From Gp6-AA40 sp964505975 (GTDB lineage: Bacteria > Acidobacteriota > Vicinamibacteria > Vicinamibacterales > UBA2999): a DNA stretch of 9,059 nt. A program made the translations under genes and the position numbers. Shown one piece after another: positions 1 through 6,354 of the stretch. Each line of letters begins with the position of its first letter. Within the stretch, counting starts at the first letter, position 1. The notes beneath the pieces are model-generated. The model saw only the letters and a program-made list of their open reading frames with translations. It did no database searches and was not told the origin of the DNA. Where the stretch lies: the NCBI GenBank assembly GCA_964505975.1, contig CAZDLW010000233.1, positions 1 through 9,059 on the forward strand. Reading direction: 5' to 3'.

Positions 1-176
1 CCCCCGGCGCGCGCAGCCCCCGCGGGCGCCGCCGGCGGCGTCTTGCAGGTGGCGATGACTTCGGCGTAGCGGGGGTCCTGTGGCGCCTGGAGATTGGCCG
101 GCCTCGGGGCCTGTGCGAACGCGACCGCCGCGCCGAACCCGATCAGCCCAACTGCGAGACATATCGTCGATTTCAT
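1..176 (-). CDS. Secreted protein of unknown function, N-terminal part only
   Basis: The first 58 residues are present and the gene continues past the left edge. It opens with a clear signal peptide: MKST, then a hydrophobic run to about residue 20, with likely cleavage near AFA|QAP. The mature part starts with a Pro/Ala-rich segment (RPANLQAPQDPRYAEVIATCK) and then a low-complexity Pro/Ala/Gly stretch. The start at 176 is supported by GAGGTGA just upstream on the minus strand at good spacing. It lies 173 bases downstream of the dioxygenase gene on the same strand, with a hairpin in between, so co-transcription is possible but not shown. I do not recognise the family from this N-terminus. The catalytic or binding domain would lie outside the window. 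Confidence 0.6.
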   Translation of the reverse strand, partial: MKSTICLAVGLIGFGAAVAFAQAPRPANLQAPQDPRYAEVIATCKTPPAAPAGAARAG

Positions 177-304
177 GACATCACCTCGAACGCGCGCATC
201 GTACCATGAGTCGGTCCACGATTGAGTCTCAGCGCTCCGGTTCATGTGAGTGTGGTCTGTCGTACGTTGGGGCCGCCTTCCCCCCTCCGCATGAAGCTCC
301 GGGA

Positions 305-332
305 GACCGCCGTAGCCGTGGCGAAGGCGGTC
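305..332 (-). terminator. Stem-loop after the dioxygenase gene, possible terminator or REP-like element
   Basis: GACCGCC (305-311) and GGCGGTC (326-332) form a perfect 7-bp stem with a 14-base loop. It lies 18 bases past the stop codon of the minus-strand dioxygenase gene. No T-run follows on the minus strand, so intrinsic termination is uncertain. The stem may instead be an intergenic repeat or a 3'-end stabiliser. The rest of the 177-349 gap shows nothing else I can support. Confidence 0.3.
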
Positions 333-349
333 AGGCGGCCCATCATCCC

Positions 350-1069
350 CTATGCCGCGGCCACCACGAGCAGCGCCCGGGCGGAATAGGACCGTCCGGA
401 TTGTGAGACGTCGGAGAAGACGCCCTGCGGGATTGGATCGTTGTCGTTGAAGGTGCGGCGCTTCGACTCGTGCTCGCGATACGGCTCCCACTCCCCAAAG
501 ATTTCCTTGCTGATCTCGTCGGGAAAAAAGATCTGGCTCGCCACCACCTCGCTGCCGCCAAGAAAGACTTTGAAGTGAATGTGCGGCGTCCGCCCTCCGT
601 ACCAGCTGGGGAAGATGGTTCGGAACCGTGCAGTTCCGTCCGCATCGGTGAACTGCGTTCCTCGCAGGTACTGCTGACCGACGGCGGACTCGACGGAAAT
701 CCCGCCGACGCCCGATTGTTTTGCGTATCCCGAATAGAGCCCGAGCCCATCGGCATGCCAGACGTCCACGCGCGCATTCGCGAGCGTGGCACAGTCCTTC
801 GCGCGCACGACCTGCACTGCCAACTGCAACGGAGCGCCCGGCTTTCCCGACGTGATGTCGGACCGAATCAGGTTGGGGTCCAGATAGAAGGGGCCCTCAC
901 CGGCCTGAGGAGTCAGCACACAGCTGCCCGGCGCCTGCGCCCGTGCACGCTCGGTCCCCATGGCGGCCACCACAAGACCGGAAAGCCCAATCAGGGTGCG
1001 GCGGCGTCCGAGGTCGATTCGTCCAGGTTGCCAAGAAGGGAGTGATGGCTGCAGTCGATCGGATGTCAT
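350..1069 (-). CDS. Tat-exported intradiol ring-cleavage dioxygenase
   Basis: This 239-residue protein has the non-haem Fe(III) intradiol dioxygenase fold (protocatechuate 3,4-/catechol 1,2-dioxygenase superfamily). These enzymes split catechol-type rings between the two hydroxyls using O2. The family entry motif TPQAGEGPFY lies at about 53-62. The first Tyr ligand is in DVWHADGLGLYSGY (Y112). The second Tyr and both His ligands are in FPSWYGGRTPHIHFKV (Y157, H163, H165), with the conserved Arg at R160. The N-terminus has a twin-arginine signal (GRRRTLIGLSGLVVAA, 21-36), which fits the secreted, single-subunit members of the superfamily with unknown substrates. I chose ATG 1069 because AGGAGA sits at good spacing upstream. 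An in-frame GTG at 1096 would add nine residues but would swallow that ribosome site. C50 and C93 could form a disulfide after export. Substrate cannot be read from the sequence. Catechols or other phenolic breakdown products are likely. Confidence 0.9.
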   Translation of the reverse strand: MTSDRLQPSLPSWQPGRIDLGRRRTLIGLSGLVVAAMGTERARAQAPGSCVLTPQAGEGPFYLDPNLIRSDITSGKPGAPLQLAVQVVRAKDCATLANARVDVWHADGLGLYSGYAKQSGVGGISVESAVGQQYLRGTQFTDADGTARFRTIFPSWYGGRTPHIHFKVFLGGSEVVASQIFFPDEISKEIFGEWEPYREHESKRRTFNDNDPIPQGVFSDVSQSGRSYSARALLVVAAA

Positions 1070-1567
1070 GGTGCTTCTCCTGAATGCGTCACGCACGCCA
1101 GAACAAGCCGGTGAGCTCGTGGCATCTTCCTTCGACTATCGCTCGGACACCGGCAAGCGGCATCGAAGGGTGATATTCCCGTCGCAGACCCGGCGGACGA
1201 TACTACGACCGCTCCGCGGTCGAATGCAACGGAGCGCCCTCTCTGATGCCGTTTTGGACCTCTATGCGTCCCCAAACGCGAATTTTGTACTCATTGCAAC
1301 TGACCGCATGCGGTCCTCGCCGCGCGAAGCGCGGCAAGAGATCCTGGCAACCGGCCGCGGGGCTCGGCGGGAATATCAGGGGGCGGAGCCCCGTGGCTGG
1401 TTAGGGCAGAAGAGAGCGCGATCGTTGGGAGATATTCCAGAGCGTGGCCGAAAATCGCCCGCGAGCGACTTCTCCGCGTCCTGAGAGTTGATGACAGCCG
1501 CTGGTCCAGGCTGTGGCGCGTCACTTGCTCCTGGTGGGTTTGCTTTCACCACTCGAAGGAGCACGCT
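1070..1567. other. Intergenic region between divergent genes
   Basis: No coding region is supported in these roughly 500 bases. Reading frames here lack ribosome sites and recognisable protein sequence. As the space between a minus-strand and a plus-strand gene, it must hold both promoters. The only A/T-rich patch is about 1281-1300 (AATTTTGTACTCATTGCAAC), the best candidate for a promoter in either direction, but no clear -35/-10 pair stands out. Inverted repeats include CGGGGCTC (1358-1365) with GAGCCCCG (1386-1393), and GGAATATC (1370-1377) with GATATTCC (1431-1438). The ribosome site of the next gene (AAGGAG) is near 1557-1562. Confidence 0.45.
1302..1335. repeat. Perfect 14-bp palindrome next to a 7-bp-stem hairpin
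   Basis: GACCGCATGCGGTC (1302-1315) equals its own reverse complement. Three bases on, GCCGCGC (1319-1325) and GCGCGGC (1329-1335) form a stem closed by a three-base GAA loop. Both lie just right of the only A/T-rich patch in this gap. That arrangement fits either an operator beside a promoter or an intergenic structural element. The function is not determined. Confidence 0.4.
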
Positions 1568-2143
1568 ATGCAATACCGTACTCTCCGGATGCTGGCCCTG
1601 GTCGGCGCTCTTGCCCTGGCCGCCCCGGTCCCATTTGCGGCACAGGGACAGCGACAGGGTGGTCCGCCGCCGCAAGAGCAAGGGCAGCGTCCAGAGCCAC
1701 AACCACGACCACAGCCGCAGCCCCAACCCCAACCCCAACCGCAGCCCGGACAGGCGCAGCAACAGCAGCAGATGCAGCAACACATGGTGCAGATGCAAGA
1801 GATGATGCGCGAGATGGACCAGGTAGCGACGCGTGCCAGGGCACTGGGGCAGCAGTTTTCGCAGCAGCGGGGACGTGCGCAGGCGCAGGAACGGCAGCAG
1901 TACCGGTTGCTGGAGCAGATGTGCGAGTCGGTCCGTAACTCGGCGCAGGAAGCGCGGCGGAGTATGGACCGCGTGCAGCAGATGCTGCAGGACGGGACCA
2001 TGACACGCGATCAGCTGATGGTGCGCGACATGGACCGGCTCCGCGAACACTTGCGCACGTCGGCGGACAGCCTCCAGGAGACCCGGCAGACGCTCGAACG
2101 GATTCAGGAACGTCTCCGCACCAGAACGCCGGCGCAGGGCTGA
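1568..2143 (+). CDS. Secreted Pro/Gln-rich coiled-coil protein of unknown function
   Basis: This is a 191-residue protein. A signal peptide (MQYRTLRMLALVGALALAAPVPFAAQG) probably cleaves near residue 25. Residues about 30-60 are low-complexity Pro/Gln with a PQ dipeptide repeat, followed by a poly-Gln stretch. From about 65 to the end the sequence is charged, Gln/Arg/Met-rich and strongly alpha-helical. Its heptad-like spacing (MVQMQEMMREMDQVATRA) suggests one or two long coiled coils, with a single Cys near residue 118. AAGGAG lies seven bases before the ATG. The next gene starts three bases after the stop, so the two are probably co-transcribed and translationally coupled. It may be a periplasmic or envelope-associated protein partnering the outer-membrane barrel downstream, but that is inference. 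I do not recognise a named family. Confidence 0.7.
   Translation: MQYRTLRMLALVGALALAAPVPFAAQGQRQGGPPPQEQGQRPEPQPRPQPQPQPQPQPQPGQAQQQQQMQQHMVQMQEMMREMDQVATRARALGQQFSQQRGRAQAQERQQYRLLEQMCESVRNSAQEARRSMDRVQQMLQDGTMTRDQLMVRDMDRLREHLRTSADSLQETRQTLERIQERLRTRTPAQG
1721..1747 (-). repeat. (CCCCAA)3 run; potential G-quadruplex on the minus strand
   Basis: Within the PQ-repeat codons the plus strand reads CCCC AA CCCC AA CCCC AA CC GCAG CCC. The minus strand therefore has three GGGG tracts separated by TT, plus flanking GG and GGG tracts, which meets common patterns for a G-quadruplex. It lies in the template strand of the gene. The simplest explanation is codon choice for alternating Pro and Gln. Confidence 0.5.
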
Positions 2144-2146
2144 TAC

Positions 2147-2991
2147 GTGACGACCACGTCGGCTCCGCCGCACCTGGCGAGCGCCGCTGTCGTGCTGGTG
2201 CTGGCTCTGGGGACCACGCGTGCGGCGTCGGCGCAGGACGTGACGTACAACGGCTCCATCCAGGTGGCGAGCGGAACGTATCTCTTCGAGACGCGAACCA
2301 CCAGCCTCTACCTGCTCTCCGGCATTGAACTGACGACTGGGCCCCTCCGCCTTGGCGCCAGTCTTCCGTTGATCGTCCAGAACACACCCTGGATCGCGTA
2401 CGGGCCGGTGCCGGTGCCTTCAGGCGGGCGGCAGGCGGCCGAGGTGGGGCGCCAGACGCGCCAGGGCCGCCGGCGCATCGCCCTGCCGACGGTTGTGTCG
2501 GACACGCACTCGGGGGTCGGCGATCCGCTACTGCACGCGCAGGTTGCACTCGTGCGCGACGCGCGGAGCCGGCCATCGCTTCGCGTGGGTGCGTCCGCCA
2601 AGGCGCCAGTTTCCAGCGCCGAGGATGGGTTTGGTACGGGGGCATGGGATTACGGAGCCGGTCTGCTGGTGTCGAAGCAATTCGGCGTACATCTGGTGTC
2701 GGCCGACCTCTTCTGGCGGCACCTCGGCGACCTCGACGAGTTGCCCCTGGAGAACGCATGGTCGTGGACTGCCGCGTACGGACGCCTCATCGCCTCGGAC
2801 CGCTGGTCGCTTCAATTCTCGGCCGCGGGCTTACCAGTGTGATCGACGGCCAGGACCCACCGGTGCAGTTCGGCGCTGCAATCGGCCGCCTTTTTTCGCC
2901 TCGGCGCACGCTCATCGGCAATGTGACCGTCGGGCTGACGGACACGGCGCCGGATGTGACTGTTGGGCTGGGTTGGCGCCTGACGTTCTAA
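2147..2991 (+). pseudogene. Outer-membrane beta-barrel protein, transporter/MetA-pathway type, split by a frameshift near the 3' end
   Basis: The first frame runs from GTG 2147 (AGGG seven bases upstream) to a stop at 2842. It has a signal peptide ending near AASAQD and alternating beta-strand sequence (YLLSGIELTTGPLRLGASL, AWDYGAGLLVSKQFGVHL), as in the Phenol_MetA_deg/transporter group of outer-membrane proteins. The barrel continues in the next frame from about 2825 to 2991: GLTSVIDGQDPPVQFGAAIG through TVGLGWRLTF, ending in the C-terminal Phe typical of assembled barrels. Adding one base near 2822-2830 would give a continuous 281-residue protein. The gene is therefore either recently inactivated or carries a one-base sequencing or assembly error. 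Gene finders will probably report only 2147-2842. Substrate is unknown. It sits directly after the coiled-coil gene and about 110 bases before the anion exporter. Confidence 0.65.
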
Positions 2992-3104
2992 CCGCTGCGG
3001 TCCTCGCACGCAGGATGAATCCTTTTGCTGCCAGCAGGCCTCTTCCCGGATGACGGCATCCAGGTGACCGCACGGTTGCCCCAGCGTCGTCGGGGAGGAT
3101 GGTC

Positions 3105-3908
3105 GTGCTCGAACTGGCGGGCTACGCGGCGATGGTGCTGTTGGGCGTCGTGCTCGGGACGATCGGCGCCGGTGGCTCCATTCTGACCGTTCCGATCCTG
3201 GTCTATCTGTTCTCGATACAACCGGTGCAGGCCACCGGCTACTCACTGGCCATCGTGGGCGTCACGGCGTTGGTCGGCGCCGGCGAGTACCTGCGCCGAG
3301 GTCAGACGCACCTTCCGCTGGCACTCGTGTTTGGCACGCCCGCCATTGCCGGCGTCTACGTGAGCCGGCGTCTGCTTGTGCCGGCAATCCCCGATCCAGT
3401 ACTACAGCTGGGCGGTCATGTGCTCGGCAAGGATCAGGCAATCCTCCTGCTGTTCGCGGTGTTGATGATTGGCGCCGCCGCGGCAATGCTTCGTGAGGGG
3501 CACGACAGCGGCGAAAGCCACGCGTCGCAGGTTCGCGTTAGGTATCCGTTGCTCGTCGCGCTGGGCACGCTCGTTGGCATCGTCACCGGCGTGGTCGGCG
3601 CTGGAGGCGGTTTCCTGCTGCTGCCCGTATTGGTGCTGATGGGAGGACTGCCGGTGAAGATCGCTATTGGCACCGACCTCGTGATCATCGCCGCGAAGTC
3701 GCTCATCGGATTCGTCGGTGAAACCCAGGTGACCGCCGCCATCGACTGGGGCTTCGTGGCGGTCATCACGCTGCTGCCCATGGCGGGTGTGCTCGCGGGC
3801 ACGCTGCTCAACCGGCGGCTGCCCGCGGCCGCGGTCCGGCCGGCCTTTGGATGGTTCGTGCTTGCCGTGGGCGTCGCGATCATCACTCGTGAGCTGCTCG
3901 TCGCGTGA
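3105..3908 (+). CDS. TauE/SafE-family sulfite/anion exporter
   Basis: This is an inner-membrane carrier of about 267 residues with around eight hydrophobic segments. It shows the family's duplicated glycine-rich motif: GTIGAGGSILTVPILVYL near the N-terminus and GVVGAGGGFLLLPVLVLMGG in the second half. The second copy is followed by KIAIGTDLVIIAAKS, another family hallmark. Members export sulfite, sulfoacetate or related anions. A charged loop (about residues 130-145, EGHDSGESHASQ) separates the halves. The ribosome site GGGGAGG (3092-3098) directly abuts ATG 3099, so the GTG at 3105 with six-base spacing is the better start. The two choices differ by only two residues. It precedes two rhodanese/persulfide-oxidation genes, which supports sulfite or thiosulfate as cargo. 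Its true substrate cannot be read from the sequence. Confidence 0.88.
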   Translation: MLELAGYAAMVLLGVVLGTIGAGGSILTVPILVYLFSIQPVQATGYSLAIVGVTALVGAGEYLRRGQTHLPLALVFGTPAIAGVYVSRRLLVPAIPDPVLQLGGHVLGKDQAILLLFAVLMIGAAAAMLREGHDSGESHASQVRVRYPLLVALGTLVGIVTGVVGAGGGFLLLPVLVLMGGLPVKIAIGTDLVIIAAKSLIGFVGETQVTAAIDWGFVAVITLLPMAGVLAGTLLNRRLPAAAVRPAFGWFVLAVGVAIITRELLVA

Positions 3909-3940
3909 CCACGTGGCCCGGCAGGGCGGCGGCGAATCCT

Positions 3941-3952
3941 TTTCCCGGGAAA
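3941..3952. promoter_or_regulatory. Perfect palindrome TTTCCCGGGAAA, possible operator
   Basis: A 12-bp perfect palindrome lies in the 100-base gap between the exporter stop and the rhodanese start. A second small palindrome, CCACGTGG, is at 3909-3916, just after the exporter stop codon. The following A/T-richer stretch (AAACAGTCTCTATCGAAATGTAA, split across 3951-3973) could hold a promoter. A regulator binding here would control the rhodanese gene and perhaps those beyond it. No regulator gene is in the window, so this is a candidate only. Confidence 0.35.
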
Positions 3953-4008
3953 CAGTCTCTATCGAAATGTAAGGGGGATGGGCCCCGGACAGACGCGCGA
4001 GGAACTGT

Positions 4009-4563
4009 ATGAAGACCCTGACTGCTGAGCGATTGCAGGCCCGCATGGAGCGCGGTGAGCGTTTCCAGATGATCGACGTCCGGTCCCCGGATGAGTTCGT
4101 TTCCGGGCACATTCCCTGCGCCGTCAATCTGCCGATGGATCAGGTCGAGAGCCGTCTCGACGACCTGCACTACCGCGATCCGGTCGTGCTCATCTGTCAG
4201 AGCGGCCGGCGGGCAACGCTGACACGCGAGCTGCTGGAGCCGCACCTGAACGATCTGCTGGTACTGGAGGGCGGCACCACCGCGTGGGCGCGCGCGGGTT
4301 TTCCGCTCGTACGCGGCACTGCGACCCGCTGGGCGCTCGAGCGCCAGGTTCGCCTGGCTTCTGGTGTGCTGACGGCCGTCGGCGCCGCTCTCGCACTTGC
4401 CGTGCACCCACTCTGGGCCGCGGTCCCGCTGGGCACGGGCGCGGGTCTGGCATTTGCCGGCCTGACGAATGTATGCGGGATGGCCACAATGCTGGCTCGG
4501 ATGCCGTGGAATCGGCCGAAGACGTCCGTGGCGGCTTCGACAGCGGTTTCCTGCTGCCAATGA
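4009..4563 (+). CDS. Membrane-anchored rhodanese with DUF2892 hairpin (YgaP-like sulfurtransferase)
   Basis: This is a 184-residue protein. Residues 1-105 are a rhodanese domain: MIDVRSPDEFVSGHIPCAVNLP, then the active loop CQSGRR with catalytic C63, then LEGGTTAWARAGFP. Residues about 106-175 match the DUF2892 part: WALERQVRLASGVL, a hydrophobic hairpin of two membrane segments, and the closing CGMATMLARMPWNR. This is the architecture of E. coli YgaP, an inner-membrane rhodanese that carries sulfane sulfur as a persulfide on its active Cys. GAGGA lies five bases before the ATG. The protein ends in SCCQ, an extra vicinal Cys pair that could bind metal or accept sulfur. It sits between the anion exporter and the persulfide dioxygenase, so it probably passes sulfane sulfur at the membrane, either to thiosulfate formation or to the dioxygenase. 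Confidence 0.9.
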   Translation: MKTLTAERLQARMERGERFQMIDVRSPDEFVSGHIPCAVNLPMDQVESRLDDLHYRDPVVLICQSGRRATLTRELLEPHLNDLLVLEGGTTAWARAGFPLVRGTATRWALERQVRLASGVLTAVGAALALAVHPLWAAVPLGTGAGLAFAGLTNVCGMATMLARMPWNRPKTSVAASTAVSCCQ

Positions 4564-4576
4564 GTGCGCAGGGCTC

Positions 4577-4619
4577 CCAAATGTGGGCACGTGAGTACGA
4601 GATTCACGTTTGGCCACAT
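4577..4619. repeat. Mutually exclusive inverted repeats after the rhodanese gene
   Basis: CCAAA (4577-4581) with CGTGA (4590-4594) can pair with TCACG-TTTGG (4604-4613), leaving an 8-base bulge. ATGTGG (4581-4586) can instead pair with CCACAT (4614-4619). The two pairings compete. They begin 13 bases after the rhodanese stop and may limit read-through or protect the 3' end. No T-run follows. Confidence 0.3.
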
Positions 4620-4628
4620 GGCGACGCC

Positions 4629-4648
4629 GGGCCGGCTGAAGCCGGCCC
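4629..4648. repeat. Strong hairpin with GGCTGAAGCC core (REP-like)
   Basis: GGGCCGGC and GCCGGCCC form a perfect 8-bp stem closed by TGAA. The same core, GGCTGAAGCC, recurs at 4703-4712 next to a second small stem (GCCCTT pairing with AAGGGG, near 4692-4704). Two copies of one core in a 240-base gap suggest a short dispersed intergenic repeat of the REP type, or a transcription-attenuating structure between the rhodanese and dioxygenase genes. The rest of the gap 4564-4806 shows no gene. Confidence 0.4.
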
Positions 4649-4806
4649 CCACGGCTCGAGTCAACCATCGTTCGCACGTGGCGGTCAGGTGGCCCTTCAA
4701 GGGGCTGAAGCCGCCCTCGCGATGAAGTCACGAATGTAGAAAGTCCAGGGGCTACATAGGTCCACAGGCGACGTTGAGTCCGTGCACTGACGGAATGGAG
4801 CGAATC

Positions 4807-6279
4807 ATGATTCTGAAGCGTTTCTACGAGGAGTCACTGGCGCAGGCGAGCTTTCTCGTCGGCTGTGCGCGCACGGGCGAGGCGGTGGTGATCGACGCCG
4901 ACCGCGACGCGGATCAGTACATCCAGGCCGCGGCGGCCGAGGACCTGCGCATTACCGCGGTCACCGAGACGCACATTCACGCCGATTACGTGTCCGGCAG
5001 CCGCGAGTTGGCAGGGCGCACGGGCGCGACCCTGTACCTGTCGGACGAGGGTGACGCTCAGTGGAAGTACGCGTTCGCGGGGCAGCCCAACGTCCGTCTC
5101 GTCCGCCACGGCGACACAATTCGCGTGGGCAACGTGCGTCTCGATGTGATGCGGACCCCGGGACACACGCCGGAGCACATCGCGTTCGTGCTGACCGATG
5201 AGCCAGCGTCGCCCGAGCCATTGGGTGTCTTCACTGGCGACTTCGTCTTCGTCGGCGACGTGGGTCGGCCCGATCTGTTGGAGCGCGCGGCCAACTTCAC
5301 AGGCACGATGGAGCGGGGCGCCCGAACGTTGTTTCAGGCGCTGCAGGAGTTCAAGCGCCTTCCGGACCGGCTGCTTCTCTGGCCGGCGCACGGGTCGGGG
5401 TCCGCCTGCGGTAAGAGCCTGGGTGGTGTGCCGGTGAGCACGATCGGCTACGAGAAGCTCGCCAACTGGGGGTTTCGCGTGGAAGAGGAGGAGCCGTTCG
5501 TGACAGAGGTGTTGGCTGGTCAGCCGGAACCGCCGGCATATTTCAAGGAAATGAAGCGGATTAACAAGGAAGGACCGTCTGCGCTCGGCGGGTTCGTGAC
5601 GCCGCCGAGCATGACCGGTCCGCAGCTGGCCTCCCTGCTGGATCGTGGGGCGCTGGTCGTTGATGTCCGCGGCCTGCAGCAACGTGCCGCCGGGCTCGTG
5701 CCGGGCGCAGTCACGATTCCGCTGTCGAAGTCGTTCGCCACGTGGGCGGGTTCGGTGCTTCCGTTCGGGCAACCGGTGTACCTGCTGGGGGAGGGTGAAG
5801 ACGATGTCGCGGCGGCGGTGCGGCAGCTGGCGTTCATCGGGTTCGACGCGGTGCCGGGCTGGTTTGGCGTCGACGCGCTGCAGGACTACGCACAGGTTTC
5901 CGGCGTGACGCTGGAACAGCCCGCGCAGATCTCGCCGCGTGACGCCGCTACCCGGTTCGAGCGGGGTGAGGTGACGATCCTGGATGTGCGAGGGCAGCGC
6001 GAGTACGAGGGCGGGCATGTGCCTGGCGCGCGACACATCCCACTCGGTTCGCTGCCGGGCCGGCTGCACGAACTGCCTGCCGGACCTCTCGTCGTGCACT
6101 GTGCGGCGGGGGCACGGTCGGCCATTGCTGCCAGCCTGCTGCGCAAGGCCGGGCGGCGGGACGTGCTCGACATGCGTGGCGGTGTCCAGGCGTGGGCCGA
6201 CGCCGGGTTATCCGTCGAGACGGCGGACGCAGGAGACGGAGCGTGCGAGGCGCCGGCATGCCGGACGACTGCAGCCTGA
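4807..6279 (+). CDS. Persulfide dioxygenase-type MBL-fold protein fused to two rhodanese domains
   Basis: This is a 490-residue cytoplasmic protein. Residues 1-255 form the metallo-beta-lactamase fold of the ETHE1/persulfide dioxygenase group: THIHADYVSGS (H56, H58, D60), TPGH (H120), FTGDFVFVGDVGRPDL (D145) and PAHG (H195). The iron ligands of ETHE1 correspond to H56, H120 and D145. The usual last His of HxHxDH is Tyr here, which is not an iron ligand. Residues about 268-365 are a rhodanese fold whose active Cys is missing (VYLLGEGEDD). Residues about 375-472 are a second rhodanese with an intact loop, HCAAGARS (C432). The enzyme would oxidise glutathione persulfide to sulfite, and its rhodanese would move sulfane sulfur or make thiosulfate. 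The architecture resembles CstB. I chose ATG 4807 because GGAG lies six bases upstream. ATG 4795 and TTG 4774 are alternatives. A Cys-bearing tail (CEAPAC) ends the protein. Confidence 0.9.
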   Translation: MILKRFYEESLAQASFLVGCARTGEAVVIDADRDADQYIQAAAAEDLRITAVTETHIHADYVSGSRELAGRTGATLYLSDEGDAQWKYAFAGQPNVRLVRHGDTIRVGNVRLDVMRTPGHTPEHIAFVLTDEPASPEPLGVFTGDFVFVGDVGRPDLLERAANFTGTMERGARTLFQALQEFKRLPDRLLLWPAHGSGSACGKSLGGVPVSTIGYEKLANWGFRVEEEEPFVTEVLAGQPEPPAYFKEMKRINKEGPSALGGFVTPPSMTGPQLASLLDRGALVVDVRGLQQRAAGLVPGAVTIPLSKSFATWAGSVLPFGQPVYLLGEGEDDVAAAVRQLAFIGFDAVPGWFGVDALQDYAQVSGVTLEQPAQISPRDAATRFERGEVTILDVRGQREYEGGHVPGARHIPLGSLPGRLHELPAGPLVVHCAAGARSAIAASLLRKAGRRDVLDMRGGVQAWADAGLSVETADAGDGACEAPACRTTAA

Positions 6280-6354
6280 CACAGCCGAGCTCCGCCAGGT
6301 CGAGCTTGTGATCACGGTGACGCAGGCGTAGAGTCCCGCGCAGAGAGGTGCATC

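Noticed and set aside
206..406. Plus-strand frame of 66 residues left of the dioxygenase gene
   Set aside because: No ribosome site, no protein-like pattern, and it overlaps the 3' end of the dioxygenase gene on the other strand.
1513..1938. Plus-strand frame with Thr/Ala/Pro repeats, which looks like a repetitive surface protein
   Set aside because: It is the frame-shifted reading of the PQ-repeat gene at 1568, which has the better start and signal peptide.
1566..2759. Minus-strand frame of 397 residues opposite the coiled-coil and barrel genes
   Set aside because: Ala/Pro/Arg-rich shadow sequence. The plus strand has signal peptides, a ribosome site and barrel-like pattern.
2822..2842. 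Programmed ribosomal frameshifting as the explanation for the split barrel gene
   Set aside because: No slippery heptamer or obvious downstream stimulator is seen, and barrel genes are not known to use it. Mutation or sequence error is simpler.
4834..6099. Minus-strand frame of 421 residues opposite the dioxygenase fusion
   Set aside because: It is the antisense shadow of a gene with clear catalytic motifs, is rich in His/Arg/Gln, and has no domain or ribosome site.
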